From positions 128,463,822 through 128,527,821 of the forward strand of contig NC_085141.1 in assembly GCF_024139115.2 (NCBI RefSeq): a stretch of 64,000 nucleotides of DNA, written 5' to 3'. The stretch comes from Armigeres subalbatus (lineage: Eukaryota > Arthropoda > Insecta > Diptera > Culicidae). Under the pieces are notes generated by a model. It had not been told where the DNA came from and did not search any database. It was given only the letters and a program-made list of their open reading frames with translations. Shown one piece after another: positions 10,519 to 21,829 of the stretch (positions within the stretch are counted from its first letter, which is position 1; each line of letters begins with the position of its first letter). Made by a program: the position numbers and the translations under genes.

Positions 10519-11448
10519 GTAAAGGGAATATTTTTTCGACGAATTCGGTTTGGTTGGATTTCCGTCGGATTGATAAATAACGCCAATTTTCTCAGAAACA
10601 CGAAATAAACTGTAGTAGAAGACTGTAAATGTGCGATATTTTGAAACATCTGAAAACATCGGTTCGGATAAATTTCTCGCTATACAACATAATTTTCTAA
10701 CACGGTCTACGCCAACAACTTCGGCTAAAAACTTTGTTTCTCTTCTTCGAACAACCCACTACTAGCCGGTCGATCTAGCCCCACCGCCACATCGAACTCC
10801 TCAAGTTCCGGAACGGATGGAAGCAGAAGTAAAATAAACAAGCGCAGCACTTGCTCGGTTCTGTGTGGACTGTGGTCGACGCGGCCGGTGTAGGACCACA
10901 CTGCACAACCCAAGACGGATGGACGACTCTTCGCCGTAGGTACCCACATACCAGCAGGAAGGTACCACCTAACCAGTAGTGCTGTGGAAGTATGGCACAT
11001 TCCACTCGAGAGTAAAGGGTCCAGAACAGCAGCGTTCGCCCAAATGCCTCAAACCACTGTTGCGTCGGGTCGGAGTTTGGAAAATTCGACTACGGTGGTG
11101 GGGTCAAGAGATGGGGAAATGGAGTACTGTTTTCGTTGTTCGGCTGAATTGAAGGATAGTGGAATAAGATGTACCCGTGGGGAAAGATAAGCCAACTAAA
11201 ACACATTTTTTTTCTTTTGATGCGCCTGATTTACCATCGGATTTCAAAATTATTATTTAGAGACGACACGAGCTACCTGCCTGTGAAAGTCCAAAGTCAT
11301 CGTAAAATTCGTAGAAGATTGTAGAAATATTTGTATATACTATTTTTCTCCCACTTGCGAACATGGAAATATTGGATATCGAAGTAGGTCGCGGTGTGAT
11401 GAAGACATGAAAAATATCCATCCATCAATTTCGGATTTATTGCAAAAC
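10519..11448. other. Unassigned, partly GC-rich
   Basis: Would be intron if the candidate exon is real. A GC-rich patch at 10740-11190 has overlapping short ORFs on both strands without recognisable domains. Confidence 0.3.
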
Positions 11449-11917
11449 TAGGGTAATAGTTCCGATAGTCGTGGGTGCTCCTATAGTTGCGGTAGTGCTG
11501 TTTTTACCCAATCTATGTATTAAGCGTAGCAAACCATGCATTCTATCAATTTGTTGACCTGTCATTACACGCAGTAGAAGAAAACAGTTTGAGAATTGCA
11601 TCAAAATCGGTAAAGTATCATTAAAATACCTTATCTTTCTCTCTGCTTTGCACCTATAGTTGCGAGTCCTATAGGAAAACAATGGGATTCGCAACTATAG
11701 GAACACGAATTAAAAAATACCACAAGTGTTGGAACACTGCACCAATAATTGGAGGTATCATTTTAGGTCAGAATGATAAATTCTCTTCGTTTAAAATATA
11801 TTTGATGAGCTTCCGAATGAGTACTTAAGGTAAGCAAAATAAAGTATAGACGTGGTGTAAGCGAACGAATAGTGGTAGATCGTGCTTAGTTCCTCCACTA
11901 TTGGGTCTTTTACCCTA
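11449..11917. mobile_element. MITE with TAGGGTAA ends, TA flanked
   Basis: The left end reads TAGGGTAATAG and the right end TTTTACCCTA. The interior contains an inverted CTATAGTTGCG / CGCAACTATAG pair. At about 469 bp and without a transposase ORF it is non-autonomous, and the TA flanks suggest a Tc1-mariner-type target. Confidence 0.65.
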
Positions 11918-11922
11918 ATACA

Positions 11923-12120
11923 TACAGTCAAACCTCCATGAGTCGATGTTCTATGACTCGATATAGACTCAAGGAAGCAAATTATGCCATATCAAAAAAT
12001 ATTTTCTGGGTTACTGTGATGGTCCCTTCAAACGGCTTTCCAAAGATTTGCTATTCCTCATCTCGATATTTCCATAAGTCGATGGTCTCTTCAATATCGA
12101 CTCATGGAGGTTTGACTGTA
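11923..12120. mobile_element. 194-bp pogo-like MITE with TA duplication
   Basis: The terminal repeats are CAGTCAAACCTCCATGAGTC and its complement, bounded by TA at 11923-11924 and 12119-12120. Subterminal TCGATATT/AATATCGA extends the symmetry. Ends starting CAGT inside a TA duplication are typical of the pogo branch. It begins only five bases after the preceding MITE. A degraded piece of the same end occurs at 43173-43203. Confidence 0.9.
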
Positions 12121-13688
12121 ATTCAAAATCGTTTCGATTCTCTAAGAGGGCTTCTTGCTCTTTATCCCACAAATCATCTTCAGAAGAAGTGTTGGCATAG
12201 GTACAAATCCTAAATGCATTTGCATTAGTACAAAAAACTAAAGGCATTTGGTTTCTTCACCATGAAGCATCTGCTTTACCATGAAGCAGGCTCCAGCTGG
12301 TAGCTGATGGTTTCATGAATTCGTCAACCGAACCACTATGCAAAGCAATGGATTAATTTTGTGGAGGGACCCGTCATGTGATAGCACATGCTAATGACCA
12401 ACAGGATGTGAAATTTTGTTGGAGTTTATCCGCATATTCCCTTACATTTCTGCCTACGGCGGCGGTGACGATGAAAGCTGACAGGGAGTTACTGGAACTT
12501 GATGAAATTATCCATGGGTAAGGAGTGTAACATGTAACATGTAGCAACAAGTGTCTCTCTCAGCGGTCTAAAAAAAATTCTCGAATTCAAAAAAAACCTC
12601 AAGCTCCCATGGTCATAGCATTCAAACAGATATCTCTAGGACATGTTAAATACGGTTCTGTTCTATACAAATTTGAGATCAAGACGGAATTGCTGTTATT
12701 TGGCAAAGCACGTGGTTTGATTTTGAGCGGGAAATTTTCCCTATCTTCAAACCCGGTGGCTATCTTGACGTTTACCTTACGTTTACGTTTACAGTCGAGT
12801 CTGCAAGAGTAATTTTACTATATCATCTCAGCATTCCTGGATTCAACTATCTTCACTGAAATATCTTAAAACAATGGTTTTGTCACTGTTCGTCAAACTG
12901 CTTGACTGGTGTGTACGGTTGACACTTGAGTGGGGTATTAACTCGAACAAAAGTTTATTTTGCGTTCATTTACGACCCGCTCAAACGTCATAATTTCTTA
13001 CGGAAGCTCATTATGCGTTGGTCTATTATTGCATCTGTCAACTAAAAACACACTGCGGGTAAACTGCCTATTTTACGACATATTTACAAAAACTCCTTTA
13101 GCTTCTCTTGTATATAATGGTGGTCCAAACAAGGATCAATTTATTTCCAATAATGCGCATTTCCTTTTACTAAAAGCAGCAAAACCAAATATAGCACCTC
13201 GAGATCAAATTTCACTTCATTACTACTGACGCCAACGTCAGCCATTCGATGATTTACGGTTGAACGTTATAGGCGCCATCCATGCTTATAAATTTCTGCA
13301 GCGTCTCCCTTCTACGAGCACTGCTACCAACGGCAACGTTCTGCCATCGCTAAGTATTTATGAGCCCTCTCTCAGTGGTTTTGAAAAGTAGCGATTTAAA
13401 ACAGACACCTGAGGAGGTTAACTAAGGTAGTGTAGGGATGGGATCACCCGACCTGCTTAAACCAAAACCCTTTCGCCAGTCCGTATCCCCCGGCCCGCAA
13501 TTAAGCAATACATCAGGGGAGAACGCTCACGCCTATGCTAACGCACTCGATGTTATAACGCAACATCGACATCAAGGGTGGTAACCTCACCACCCGTCGA
13601 TCGCAAGCTCTGATAGTAACCTATCGGTTTGTATTATAAACTCGCGTAGGAAACGAGCACCCCCACAACAAACGCCAGGCGTGAACCG
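12121..13688. other. Unassigned; GC-rich, possibly repeat-derived tail near 13310-13688
   Basis: 12121-13300 shows nothing recognisable. From about 13310 the sequence becomes GC-rich with dense CACCCG/CCCCGGCCC words and no long ORF. It could be the untranslated end of a retroelement, but no homologue within this window confirms that. Confidence 0.3.
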
Positions 13689-14452
13689 CAATGCACATTG
13701 GTCCAGGTAGCATACAAAACGGTAATAAGTTGTTTAAGCCGAACATAGCAGAGATAGAAAAAACTTTGTTCTACAAATTTGCTCCTAACTGTGAGGGGCT
13801 TATTGAGGTTTTCATAAAAATTAGGGTGGGCCACATTTGAAAAAAATGAAAAATAAAACTTTTTCATACGCTGAGATACGGCTATACAATGTTCCGCGAA
13901 GTTATAGTTCAGCCAGATTCCAAGAATTTTGCTGAAAAAATATATTTCTCTAGCTCTTAAATTGACCGATTTAGAGCAATTTTCCCAAGTTTACTTAGGG
14001 TGACCCTCAAAAAAACAGTTTTTTTGCTCTAACTTTTTTGTTTCAAATTTCTCAGCAATGTGATGTTCAGAGAACTTTTTGAGCTTTGCAGGGTGTAACT
14101 TTTTATGGACTTAGCGTTGCCATATCTCATGTGGATCAAAAGTTATTTAGATTTTTCTTCGAACCTTTTCTTCTAACGGCTGCATCTATGATTGGCGCAA
14201 ACATTTTTTCAATCTGCTTTCTCCACCGTACTCTACTACTTTCAGGCTTCATTTCAGGGTGTTTAAATCGAGGGGATAATTGAAAATAACCCCATATTAT
14301 TGCAATGAAAAATTACCGTTTTTTCCATTTTCAAGCACTAATTTGCTATTTTTAAGTGTTTTGCTTCCATGGCTTACTTCGTGATATGGCAAACGCCACA
14401 CCATTTTGTTATAGAGCCTGAGCAGAAGCTAATATCTTGAAAACAGCAGTTC

Positions 14453-14866
14453 TTATGAACTTGATATGAATAAGAGGTAACATGACAAAAAATAATAACA
14501 AAAATTAATATCCAAAATAAATACTTTAGGCATAACATTATCAGATATTTTAATACAAAACAAAAAATAATTATGTTTTGCCTTTGATATTGTAATAACA
14601 ACATATGTTATGCTTTGAATATTTTGTATATTACTTTTTGTTATTTCGTATCTTATACATGTCAGTAATTTTCGCTGAGACCGAGCCACTATTTGCACGA
14701 GGTCTTTGAAAATGCCCAAATTTATGTTCATTAGAATGCTTTCGGCGAGTTTATTAGGGATCCGAGTTAAATTTTTCAGAAAGATGGACCCCTCGTTAGT
14801 TATGGACGAAATCACCTTTATGGACCCCTCGATTTTTGTCAATTCTTGATTCACCAAAACTGTCAT
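14453..14866 (-). CDS. Uncharacterised ORF in left arm of the long inverted repeat
   Basis: A 137-codon ORF starting MTVLVNQELTKIEGSIK and ending in a hydrophobic stretch rich in Y, F, L and S. The mirrored arm carries the same ORF nearly unchanged (15395-15826). I recognise no domain. Its survival in both arms may simply reflect arm similarity rather than selection, and the AT-rich composition argues for a chance ORF. Confidence 0.2.
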   Translation of the reverse strand: MTVLVNQELTKIEGSIKVISSITNEGSIFLKNLTRIPNKLAESILMNINLGIFKDLVQIVARSQRKLLTCIRYEITKSNIQNIQSITYVVITISKAKHNYFLFCIKISDNVMPKVFILDINFCYYFLSCYLLFISSS

Positions 14867-15394
14867 AACTAAACTCCAACATTTCTCAACCGATCTTATG
14901 GATCAGCATATCGTTGGAAAGAAGAAGAGTGTATCCTCAATTTGCAATAATGGGGCAGCCATATTTGATTTGACTGCCATCTTGGATTTATTTTTTAAAC
15001 TATTTTTCCGCTAGATTTGCAATCACCGATTTTGAATATCACCACATCGATGGAAATCTTAGCTTATATAGAGCTTTGTGTTCAAAAATCTCAGGTATAT
15101 GTTTTTTCTATCAAAAGTTATGTACGATTCACCAAACTATTTTTAAGGCCCATCTGACGAAAGAACATTATTTATACAAACAATATGAGACTACGACATC
15201 AGTTCATTTATTTCATACACTATTCTATGCCAAATATATTTTGAAAATGAAAAGCATATCTACAGCAGTAATTTATTTGGAAGGCTCAAAACTTTAATCC
15301 AATACCAAATCCAATATGGCTGCCCCATTGTTATTATTGCAAATTGAGGATACACTCTTCCTCTTTCCAACGATATGCTGATCCATAAGATCGG

Positions 15395-15826
15395 TTGAGA
15401 AATGTTGGAGTTATGACAGTTTTGGTGAATCAAGAATTGACAAATATCGAGGGGTCCATAAAAGTGATTTCGTCCATAACTAACGAGGGGTCCATCTTTC
15501 TGAAAAATTTAACTCGGATCCCTAATAAACTCGCCGAAAGCATTCTAATGAACATAAATTTGGGCATTTTCAAAGACCTCGTGCAAATAGTGGCTCGGTC
15601 TCAGCGAAAATTACTGACATGTATAAGATACGAAATAACAAAAAGTAATATACAAAATATTCGAAGCATAACATATGTTGTTATTACAATATCAAAGGCA
15701 AAACATAATTATTTTTTGTTTTGTATTAAAATATATGATAATGTTATGCCTAAAGTATTTATTTTGGATATTAATTTTTGTTATTATTTTTTGTCATGTT
15801 ACCTCTTATTCATATCAAGTTCATAA
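15395..15826 (+). CDS. Uncharacterised ORF in right arm of the long inverted repeat
   Basis: A 143-codon ORF, a mirror copy of the left-arm ORF with six extra N-terminal residues and about three substitutions (for example K to N near the start of the shared part). No known domain is visible. The C-terminal quarter is hydrophobic and could be a membrane segment if translated. Treated as hypothetical; it may be chance. Confidence 0.2.
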   Translation: MRNVGVMTVLVNQELTNIEGSIKVISSITNEGSIFLKNLTRIPNKLAESILMNINLGIFKDLVQIVARSQRKLLTCIRYEITKSNIQNIRSITYVVITISKAKHNYFLFCIKIYDNVMPKVFILDINFCYYFLSCYLLFISSS

Positions 15827-16595
15827 GAACTGCTGTTTTCAAGATATTAGCTTCTGCTCAGGCTCTATAACAAAATAGTGTGGCGTTTGCCATATCACGA
15901 AGTAAGCCATGGAAGCAAAACACTTAAAAATAGCAAATAAGTGCTTGAAAATGAAAAAAACGGTAATTTTTCAATGCAATAATATGGGGTAATTTTCAAT
16001 TATCTCCTCGATTTAAACACCCTGAAATGAAGCCTGAAAGTAGTAGAAAAAGGTCGAAAAAACAGATTGAAAAAATGTTTGCGCCATTCATAGATACAGC
16101 CGTTAGAAGAAAACGTTTTTTTTCGAAGAAAAACCTCAATAACTTTTGATCCGCATGAGATATGGCAACGCTAAGTCCATGAAAAGTTGCGCCCTGCAAA
16201 GCACAAAAAGTGCTCTGAACATCACATTGCTGAGAAATTTGAAACAAAAAAGTTAGAGCAAAAAAAACTGTTTTTTGAGGGTCACCCTAAGTAAACTTGG
16301 GAAAATTGCTCTAAATCGGTCAATTTAAGAGCTAGAGAAATAATTTTTTCAGCAAAATTCTTGGAAACTGGCTGAACTATAACTTTGTGGAACATTGTAT
16401 AGTCGTGTCTCTGCGAATGAAAAAGTTTTATTTTTTATTTTTTTCAAATGTGGCCCACCCTAACTTTTATGAAAACCTCAATAAGCCCCTCACAGTTAGG
16501 AGCAACTTTGTAGAACAAAGTTTTTTTCTATCTCTGCTATGTTCGGCTTGAGCAACTTATTACCGCTTTGTATGCTACCTGGACCAATGTGCAAT

Positions 16596-17132
16596 GTCAT
16601 CTATATCTATCTACATACAGAGGTCCCCGCAGCCCACCCGCGACGTTTTGACGTAAACTACGTCTAAGGGGAAGACTCGGATACAGGGTGACAAATGAAA
16701 ATTTCCAAATCCGAGACCGTCACGAAATCATGTAAGATTTTGAACGTTAATAGCGCATTCATCTTTCGATGGATTTTCGAGATTTATATATCAATCGACT
16801 CGGAAACTCTCCACGAATTTTCCAGTTATATTGAAACATTTGATTATCAACGTTAAAGTAGGGTATTGGACCATTTTGGCAGCACCTCTTTTTCCCGTTC
16901 GCAACGTGAGTCTCATTCGACCGTCGTTCAGTGTAGTTGGTTTTTGGGCTCTTCTTTTTGTGCGGTGCTTCGCACCAGTTTGCCACAAAAAGTAGGGCCA
17001 CAGCCAGTACTGGAATTTCTCATTTTCAATGAGAGATGTCACGCGATATTTACATATCTGCCCCTTTCAATATCTATGGAAACGCGAAGGATGAATGGCA
17101 TGCTACAAAAATCTCAAAAAATATTTGTCCCG
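16596..17132. other. Unassigned
   Basis: Short overlapping ORFs only. A GACGTAAACTACGTC palindromic word lies near 16650. No element boundary found. Confidence 0.35.
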
Positions 17133-17430
17133 TGACAGGGCATGAAAGTGTGCAATATCTGCTTTATTTTTGTGTTTATTACCATTTTCAACTCGGCGAA
17201 TTAAAGGAACATGATTAATTGATCGACAAGTCACTATTATTCGCATGTACCTATTGAAATAATTTAGAAATTTTAATTTTAAAATAAAGCACAACATTCT
17301 TTCATGGCTGCCTTTCATGCGAAATTGATCAAAGAACCCACGATTCTTTCATTTGGTCGCTTGAAATAGAAAAAGGCGTTTTGCTCTCTGTCTTATGACG
17401 ATCACGACCTTTTCCAGTACTGGCCACAGC
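17133..17430 (+). repeat. Dispersed repeat, uninterrupted copy
   Basis: It starts with ACAGGGCATGAAAGTGTG and ends with CCAGTACTGGCCACAG. The same sequence is found split in two at 40175-40310 and 45492-45657 in the same orientation. At the split point this copy reads CCTATTGAAATAATTT where the split copy has TTAA plus a 5.2-kb insert, so it serves as a paralogous empty site. Confidence 0.85.
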
Positions 17431-18822
17431 AGTGACTGCAGTCGGCGATATACATACAAGCGCATGTTTGTGCAAGGATAGGATGATCGATTGTTAGCAA
17501 CGGCAATGTAATGTCATAATGCGATAATCGTAATGCAAATGAACAAACATTTTCGATTCAAAGATAACTTAGGAAAATGGTGAGCCATTTTATGATAAAC
17601 TGCAAATTGTTAATTATATTTTTATTATTAAATATGCGCCAAAATCAAAAGAATTCGATTTTAATTCAGGAAGTTTGAATGCACTTCAGATACTCTGTGG
17701 GTACAATCATGCGGGGCTTATTGTAAACGGCTATAGCTTCGGAACGCATACTTTATTGAAACGGGCTATAGGTTACAATAGAACTATTACTTTCTAGCTC
17801 CCGGATCTAAGATTCTTGCAATTATATTAATAATATGGTTGCACGAGTATGTTATCCATAATGCCAGTGCCAGATAGTGGGAGTTAGATTGTAATAAAAT
17901 AGCACAAATACCCTATTCCCGTCCGCAGCGTTTACTACTCTGGCGCATCTCAACCGAATGGCTTGGTTTTTGGTACCGTTCTGACTCAAATCCCGAACAC
18001 TGGCGTTTTAGCGCCCTAAAACTAAAACTGGCATTGGTTTTCCGCACTGAGGATCAAGATAACAAACGAATTCTAACTCCTGTAGAGAAAATTACACGAA
18101 TAAAGTTAAAATGGGCATTTAAAAGCTAAAGTTCGGAATATGAGTCATGTTCGGAATTTGAGTCAAAACGGTACATGGCTAGTATTTGTTGATTTCTAGT
18201 TGGCGCAACCGGGTTTTATCGACTCGCGCTTCTTTGTCGGACTCAACAATACGACTATCCCTTCTCTGCCAACTATTCCTCGTCACTCCAAATAACAGAA
18301 GGCGGAGATTCTGCCAAAGGTCCAAGGCTCGTATTCTTCCACCAGTGATGACTCGATTGGACAGAGGCACCTGTTTGTCCGTAGCCAGAGCAGAGATTCT
18401 TTGCAAGGTCCAGGGCCGATGGGTATCGTCTCGCATCTGCCGTAAAATCGCTAAATCGTGGTACACGCACTCACCAGTATTCACCCCCAGCAACAAACAT
18501 ATAGCACATCGATCACAGTAACTTATATATGCCCGAATTCTCTCACAATATGGTTACTGCAACAAGATTGGCTCAACGTGTGCTGCTTGGGATATCATAA
18601 CCATGTAACGCTAGTGAGTTATTTTTATTTCAGAATAGTATTATTTAATAATCATACTCCACTATTTCCACCTACATATTACTACAAATAAACTAGAATA
18701 GTGGTCGAAAATTTGGAATGAAACTGAATCCCTACTAATTTTACTCTAAGTCGAATGCAACAGTTGGAATTGCGAAAAGCATTATTACCACTTGGGGTTT
18801 TAAAGTTAAAATTTTGTTATCG
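17431..18822. other. Unassigned; one GC-rich ORF patch at 18179-18496
   Basis: Mostly AT-rich with nothing recognisable. Overlapping ORFs of 105 (minus) and 111 (plus) codons at 18180-18520 have no domain I know. A TGGCGCAACCGGG word at 18200 resembles a retroviral-type primer-binding site, but no LTR pair was found. Confidence 0.3.
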
Positions 18823-19017
18823 TACCGTCGTCGGGGAGACAACGGGTCAAATGGGGGTGACAATGGGTCACTGTTTCAACTACATATAATGCTTGTAGAA
18901 TAGATTTAATGTATCTGAGAACAATTAAACTGAATTAAAAGTGACCTTTTTGAACGGTTTTGTTATCCGACCTCCAGACTGTCGGTGAGGGCTCGGACGT
19001 CACCCCTGACTACGGTA
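18823..19017. mobile_element. MITE with ACCGTCG ends, copy 1
   Basis: The left end TACCGTCGTCGGGG is mirrored by CCCCTGACTACGGTA, giving short inverted ends inside TA. The interior contains CACTGTTTCAACTACATA and GAACGGTTTTGTTATC, shared with the copy at 39421-39620. Confidence 0.8.
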
Positions 19018-19205
19018 TCCAACATTTTTTTATATTTTAAGTTATTGTAATTTTGTTCTAAACCAGTGACATAAGTAATCAAATGAATTATCTTAAAATA
19101 TGACTACATTCCTCAATGCACCAAACTGTTCTACGTAGTTTACGTTGGGCGGTCATGTCTTGTACATAACCCTTCAGATTTTTTGTTGTTGGGGTGCACT
19201 GCATC

Positions 19206-20010
19206 TCAGTAGTCTCTACTGCAGCTGCTGGTGTCGCCTGTGGCCTCTAGCATTACATCATCCGCAAAGCCTTCTATTTTCACACCAGGGAGATTTAAGC
19301 GTAATACTCCGTCATACATGATATTCCACAGAACCGCTCCGAGGATCGATCCCTGTGGAATATCTGATTGAAGAATCGACTGCTGACCAGCGTCGGTCTC
19401 GACTAACAATATCATGTTCTGAAAGTAGCTTTTCAGAATCCTGCACAGATACCCCGGGACTCCCAAGCGATGCAGGGAAATAGCTATAGCTAGCGTTATT
19501 AAATGCATTCTTTACATCTAGTGTAATCAATGCACATTACCTAATATTTACCTCTTCTATTCAAACCGCTATCTTAGCCGCTTCCGTTATCGACCGAATT
19601 GCTTCGATGGTAGAACGGCCGTTACGGAGCCCATACTGGTTGCTCGATAAACCACCTGCACACTCCGTATAGTCCGACATTCTATTCAGGATCCCCCTCT
19701 CTAACAACTTACCAGTTGTGTCGAGTAGGCAAATTGGTCTGTATGCCAAAAGGCTCTCCCGGGGATTTCCCAGGCTTTGGCATCAACTTCTGCCGTTTCC
19801 AACGATCTGGGAAGTTTCCTTCGTCCAGCAACGTTGGAGGCAGCTCCTGAACATATCTGGATCGACAAGAATCGCGTTAGGAATAGAGTCCGGTCCTGGT
19901 GCCTTATTTAGCTTAAGTTTTCTTGCAACGGCGATAAGCAAGGACAGCAAGGCAACATCAGTCTTATTCTCGTGTACCGACTGTTGTAGCAGCGCTTGCG
20001 CTGATTGAGA
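19206..20010 (-). pseudogene. R1-clade LINE reverse transcriptase, broken and truncated
   Basis: Minus-strand fragments in shifted frames give an R1-type reverse transcriptase in order: LNKAPGPDSIPNAIL, then YRPICLLDTTGKLLERGIL with GLRNGRSTIEAIRSI, then a LDVKNAFNNA motif (catalytic motif A), PQGSILGAVLWNIMYDGVL (motif B) and GFADDV (motif C). Reading stops soon after motif C, so the thumb and the rest of ORF2 are missing at the 3' side. The endonuclease domain that should precede it is also absent. Several frameshifts make it non-functional. Confidence 0.85.
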
Positions 20011-20026
20011 TTGAGATTTAGCTGAG

Positions 20027-20977
20027 CTACTGGCATGCCCGAGCCCGTCTGGAGGCCGGACATGGGTGTTTGTTGTCTGTGCCAAGACTACAGATCAAAC
20101 ACCTCGGTACGGCCTGGGAGGTGTGAGCTTTGTGACCTTCAGTTCCACACCTCCGGCAAAGACGACTCCGATCAGGACCTTTGCAGTCATATGACTTATA
20201 TCCGTAATCGAAGCACTTGAAGCAGGCCTGAGGTTGGTGGTTTGCGCTCACCGAGCATACCGACCAACCTACCTTCAACTTGTCCTTATCCAGTATCTTC
20301 TTGGCGTCAGCCACAGGTACCTGGAATGAGTCAACAAAACCAGTGAGTTCAAGCATAACCTTACCGCAACCGAATCGCGATATCCTGGATTTCTACGCCA
20401 AAGTGATCTCTCTATGCAGCTACCAGCTCACCGGCTTCGGTAATTTCGTCCAGGCCTCGGCATTGGATTACCTCTACTGGGCATAGGGCTCTCACCTAAA
20501 CCGCATCACCCAGCACCTCTTCTGCCAACTTTTTATACGCGGAATTCATCTCGCCCTTCTTCGTTCTGCGGATGCAGTTGACATCATCCCCCCTAGGCCA
20601 GAAAGCTTTTTATAGCCTCGCAAAGCCTTCAGAACGTCACCATAGCTCTTACCATCAGCCTTGACGATAATTGCTTTGCCTCTGTCCTTCCTGCCATGAC
20701 CATTCGAAGATGTGCCCTTTCCTCTACGGGCATTCCCCTTCTTGGCAAAGGGCGCCTTCGCCTTCTCTACTGCTTTTCGCTCCTTCTTCACCTTTATGGA
20801 ATTCACAACTTCCCTCCAGGACAAGCCTTCCTCCCGGCGAATTTCGGTAGTCCTCGTAGAAGGAGGAACTGGTTTCCGTCGTTCCTTAGAGTCGGCAACC
20901 TGCCCAATTTTCTCCCGACGGATCTTAGTAGCCTTCTTCTCGTGCAATACCGGCTTGGCGCTAGCTCCCTTCAGGTC
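20027..20977 (-). pseudogene. R1-clade LINE ORF1 (gag-like), C-terminal two thirds
   Basis: This is the part of ORF1 downstream of the MITE insertion. It has a lysine/arginine-rich segment (KAPFAKKGNARRGKG) and a SYGDVLKALRGYKKL block typical of R1-type gag. These are followed by three zinc-knuckle-like motifs, CFKCFDYGYKSYDC, CRRCGTEGHKAHTS and CLICSLGTDNKHPC. The first has tyrosine where the knuckle histidine belongs and the second has lost its last cysteine. Frameshifts separate the basic region from the knuckles. In an active element it would bind the retrotransposon RNA. Confidence 0.8.
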
Positions 20978-20983
20978 GGTTGC

Positions 20984-21409
20984 GCAAGGATGTTATCGAT
21001 CATTTAGTAATTTGCGTTCGATCATTTAGTAATTTGTAAATAACTCATTCCAAAAGCTGAATTTCAAAATGTGTTGTATGGTGGACTTCTAGTGCGAAGG
21101 TTTTTCTACAACTCTGCCAAATAGTTGGTTGTTTGAATTCCACTAGTAACGGAGTTATAGCTATAGTTTCAGTCTCTTAGACTAAATGATAACACAATTC
21201 CAATCATTTAGTTTAGGTTACTGCAACTAGCGCTATAAATCCGTTATTAGTTGATTTCTAACAACGAACCATTAGGCAAAGTTCTAGAAAAACCTTCGCA
21301 CTAGAAGTCCACCATACAACACATTTTGAAATTCAAATTTTGGAATGAGTTATATACAAACTACTAAATGATCGAACGCAAATTACTAAATGATTAATAA
21401 CATCCTTGC
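20984..21409. mobile_element. 426-bp MITE inserted in R1 ORF1, 6-bp TSD GGTTGC
   Basis: The ends GCAAGGATGTTAT and ATAACATCCTTGC are inverted. Symmetry continues through ATCATTTAGTAATTTGCG and a ~100-bp subterminal stretch (CTTCTAGTGCGAAGG / CCTTCGCACTAGAAG). The 6-mer GGTTGC sits immediately outside both ends (20978-20983 and 21410-21415). Removing the element plus one GGTTGC makes the interrupted R1 ORF1 continuous in frame. No ORF of its own. Confidence 0.9.
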
Positions 21410-21802
21410 GGTTGCCATACTGACCTTACTAAGCTTTGGAGTTGCTCCAGTAACAGCCATGCGTCTGCGGAGTTCTGCAGTCTGGCTTTCTGCCAGCTGC
21501 TTTTCTACCGTAAGGACTCGAATCTTCTCCTCGGCTTCCTTCTTGGCCTCCACCGCTTGGCTCACTGCCAATTCTTTCTCCTCGGTAAGTTGGCGAATCT
21601 TTCGTTCCGCCTCCTTACTTGCCTGCAGCAAGGACTTCCACTCCTGATTTGCCTCTATAACCATGTTGCAGAGGGTCAGCACGGACTTCTTAGGGTCCTT
21701 GCTGTACTTCCCACCGTTGTCCAGAAAGGACATGATTACGTCCGTTACGTCTGTAATCATCTCCATTTTCTGGCCTCCACTCTCCTTGTGACTGGTCATC
21801 AC
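21410..21802 (-). pseudogene. R1-clade LINE ORF1, N-terminal part with coiled coil
   Basis: The ORF starts at 21802 with MMTSHKESGGQKMEM and runs about 130 codons until the MITE. Residues ~60-110 are heptad-like and rich in E, K, A and L (EAERKIRQLTEEKELAVSQA, then a similar second block), predicting a coiled coil as in the N-terminal half of many LINE ORF1 proteins. It is in frame with the segment beyond the MITE. Assignment to R1 comes from the downstream zinc knuckles and reverse transcriptase. Confidence 0.75.
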
Positions 21803-21829
21803 TTCAGTGAGGTCAGGTAGCTCGTTACC

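Larger units (their letters stand above)
13689..16595. mobile_element. 2.9-kb long inverted repeat (foldback-type)
   Basis: The arm at 13689-14975 is matched by the reverse complement of about 15305-16595, with a spacer of roughly 330 bp. Landmarks are GGTCCAGGTAGCATAC and its complement at the outer ends and GATCAGCATATCGTTGG at the inner ends. The arms look highly similar by eye, with small indels. No transposase is present; a 137-143-codon ORF appears once in each arm. It is probably a non-autonomous foldback element or an inverted duplication. The flanks show no clear TSD. Confidence 0.9.

Noticed and set aside
17870..18210. LTR followed by a primer-binding site (TGGCGCAACCGGG)
   Set aside because: No second LTR, no polypurine tract and no gag or pol downstream.
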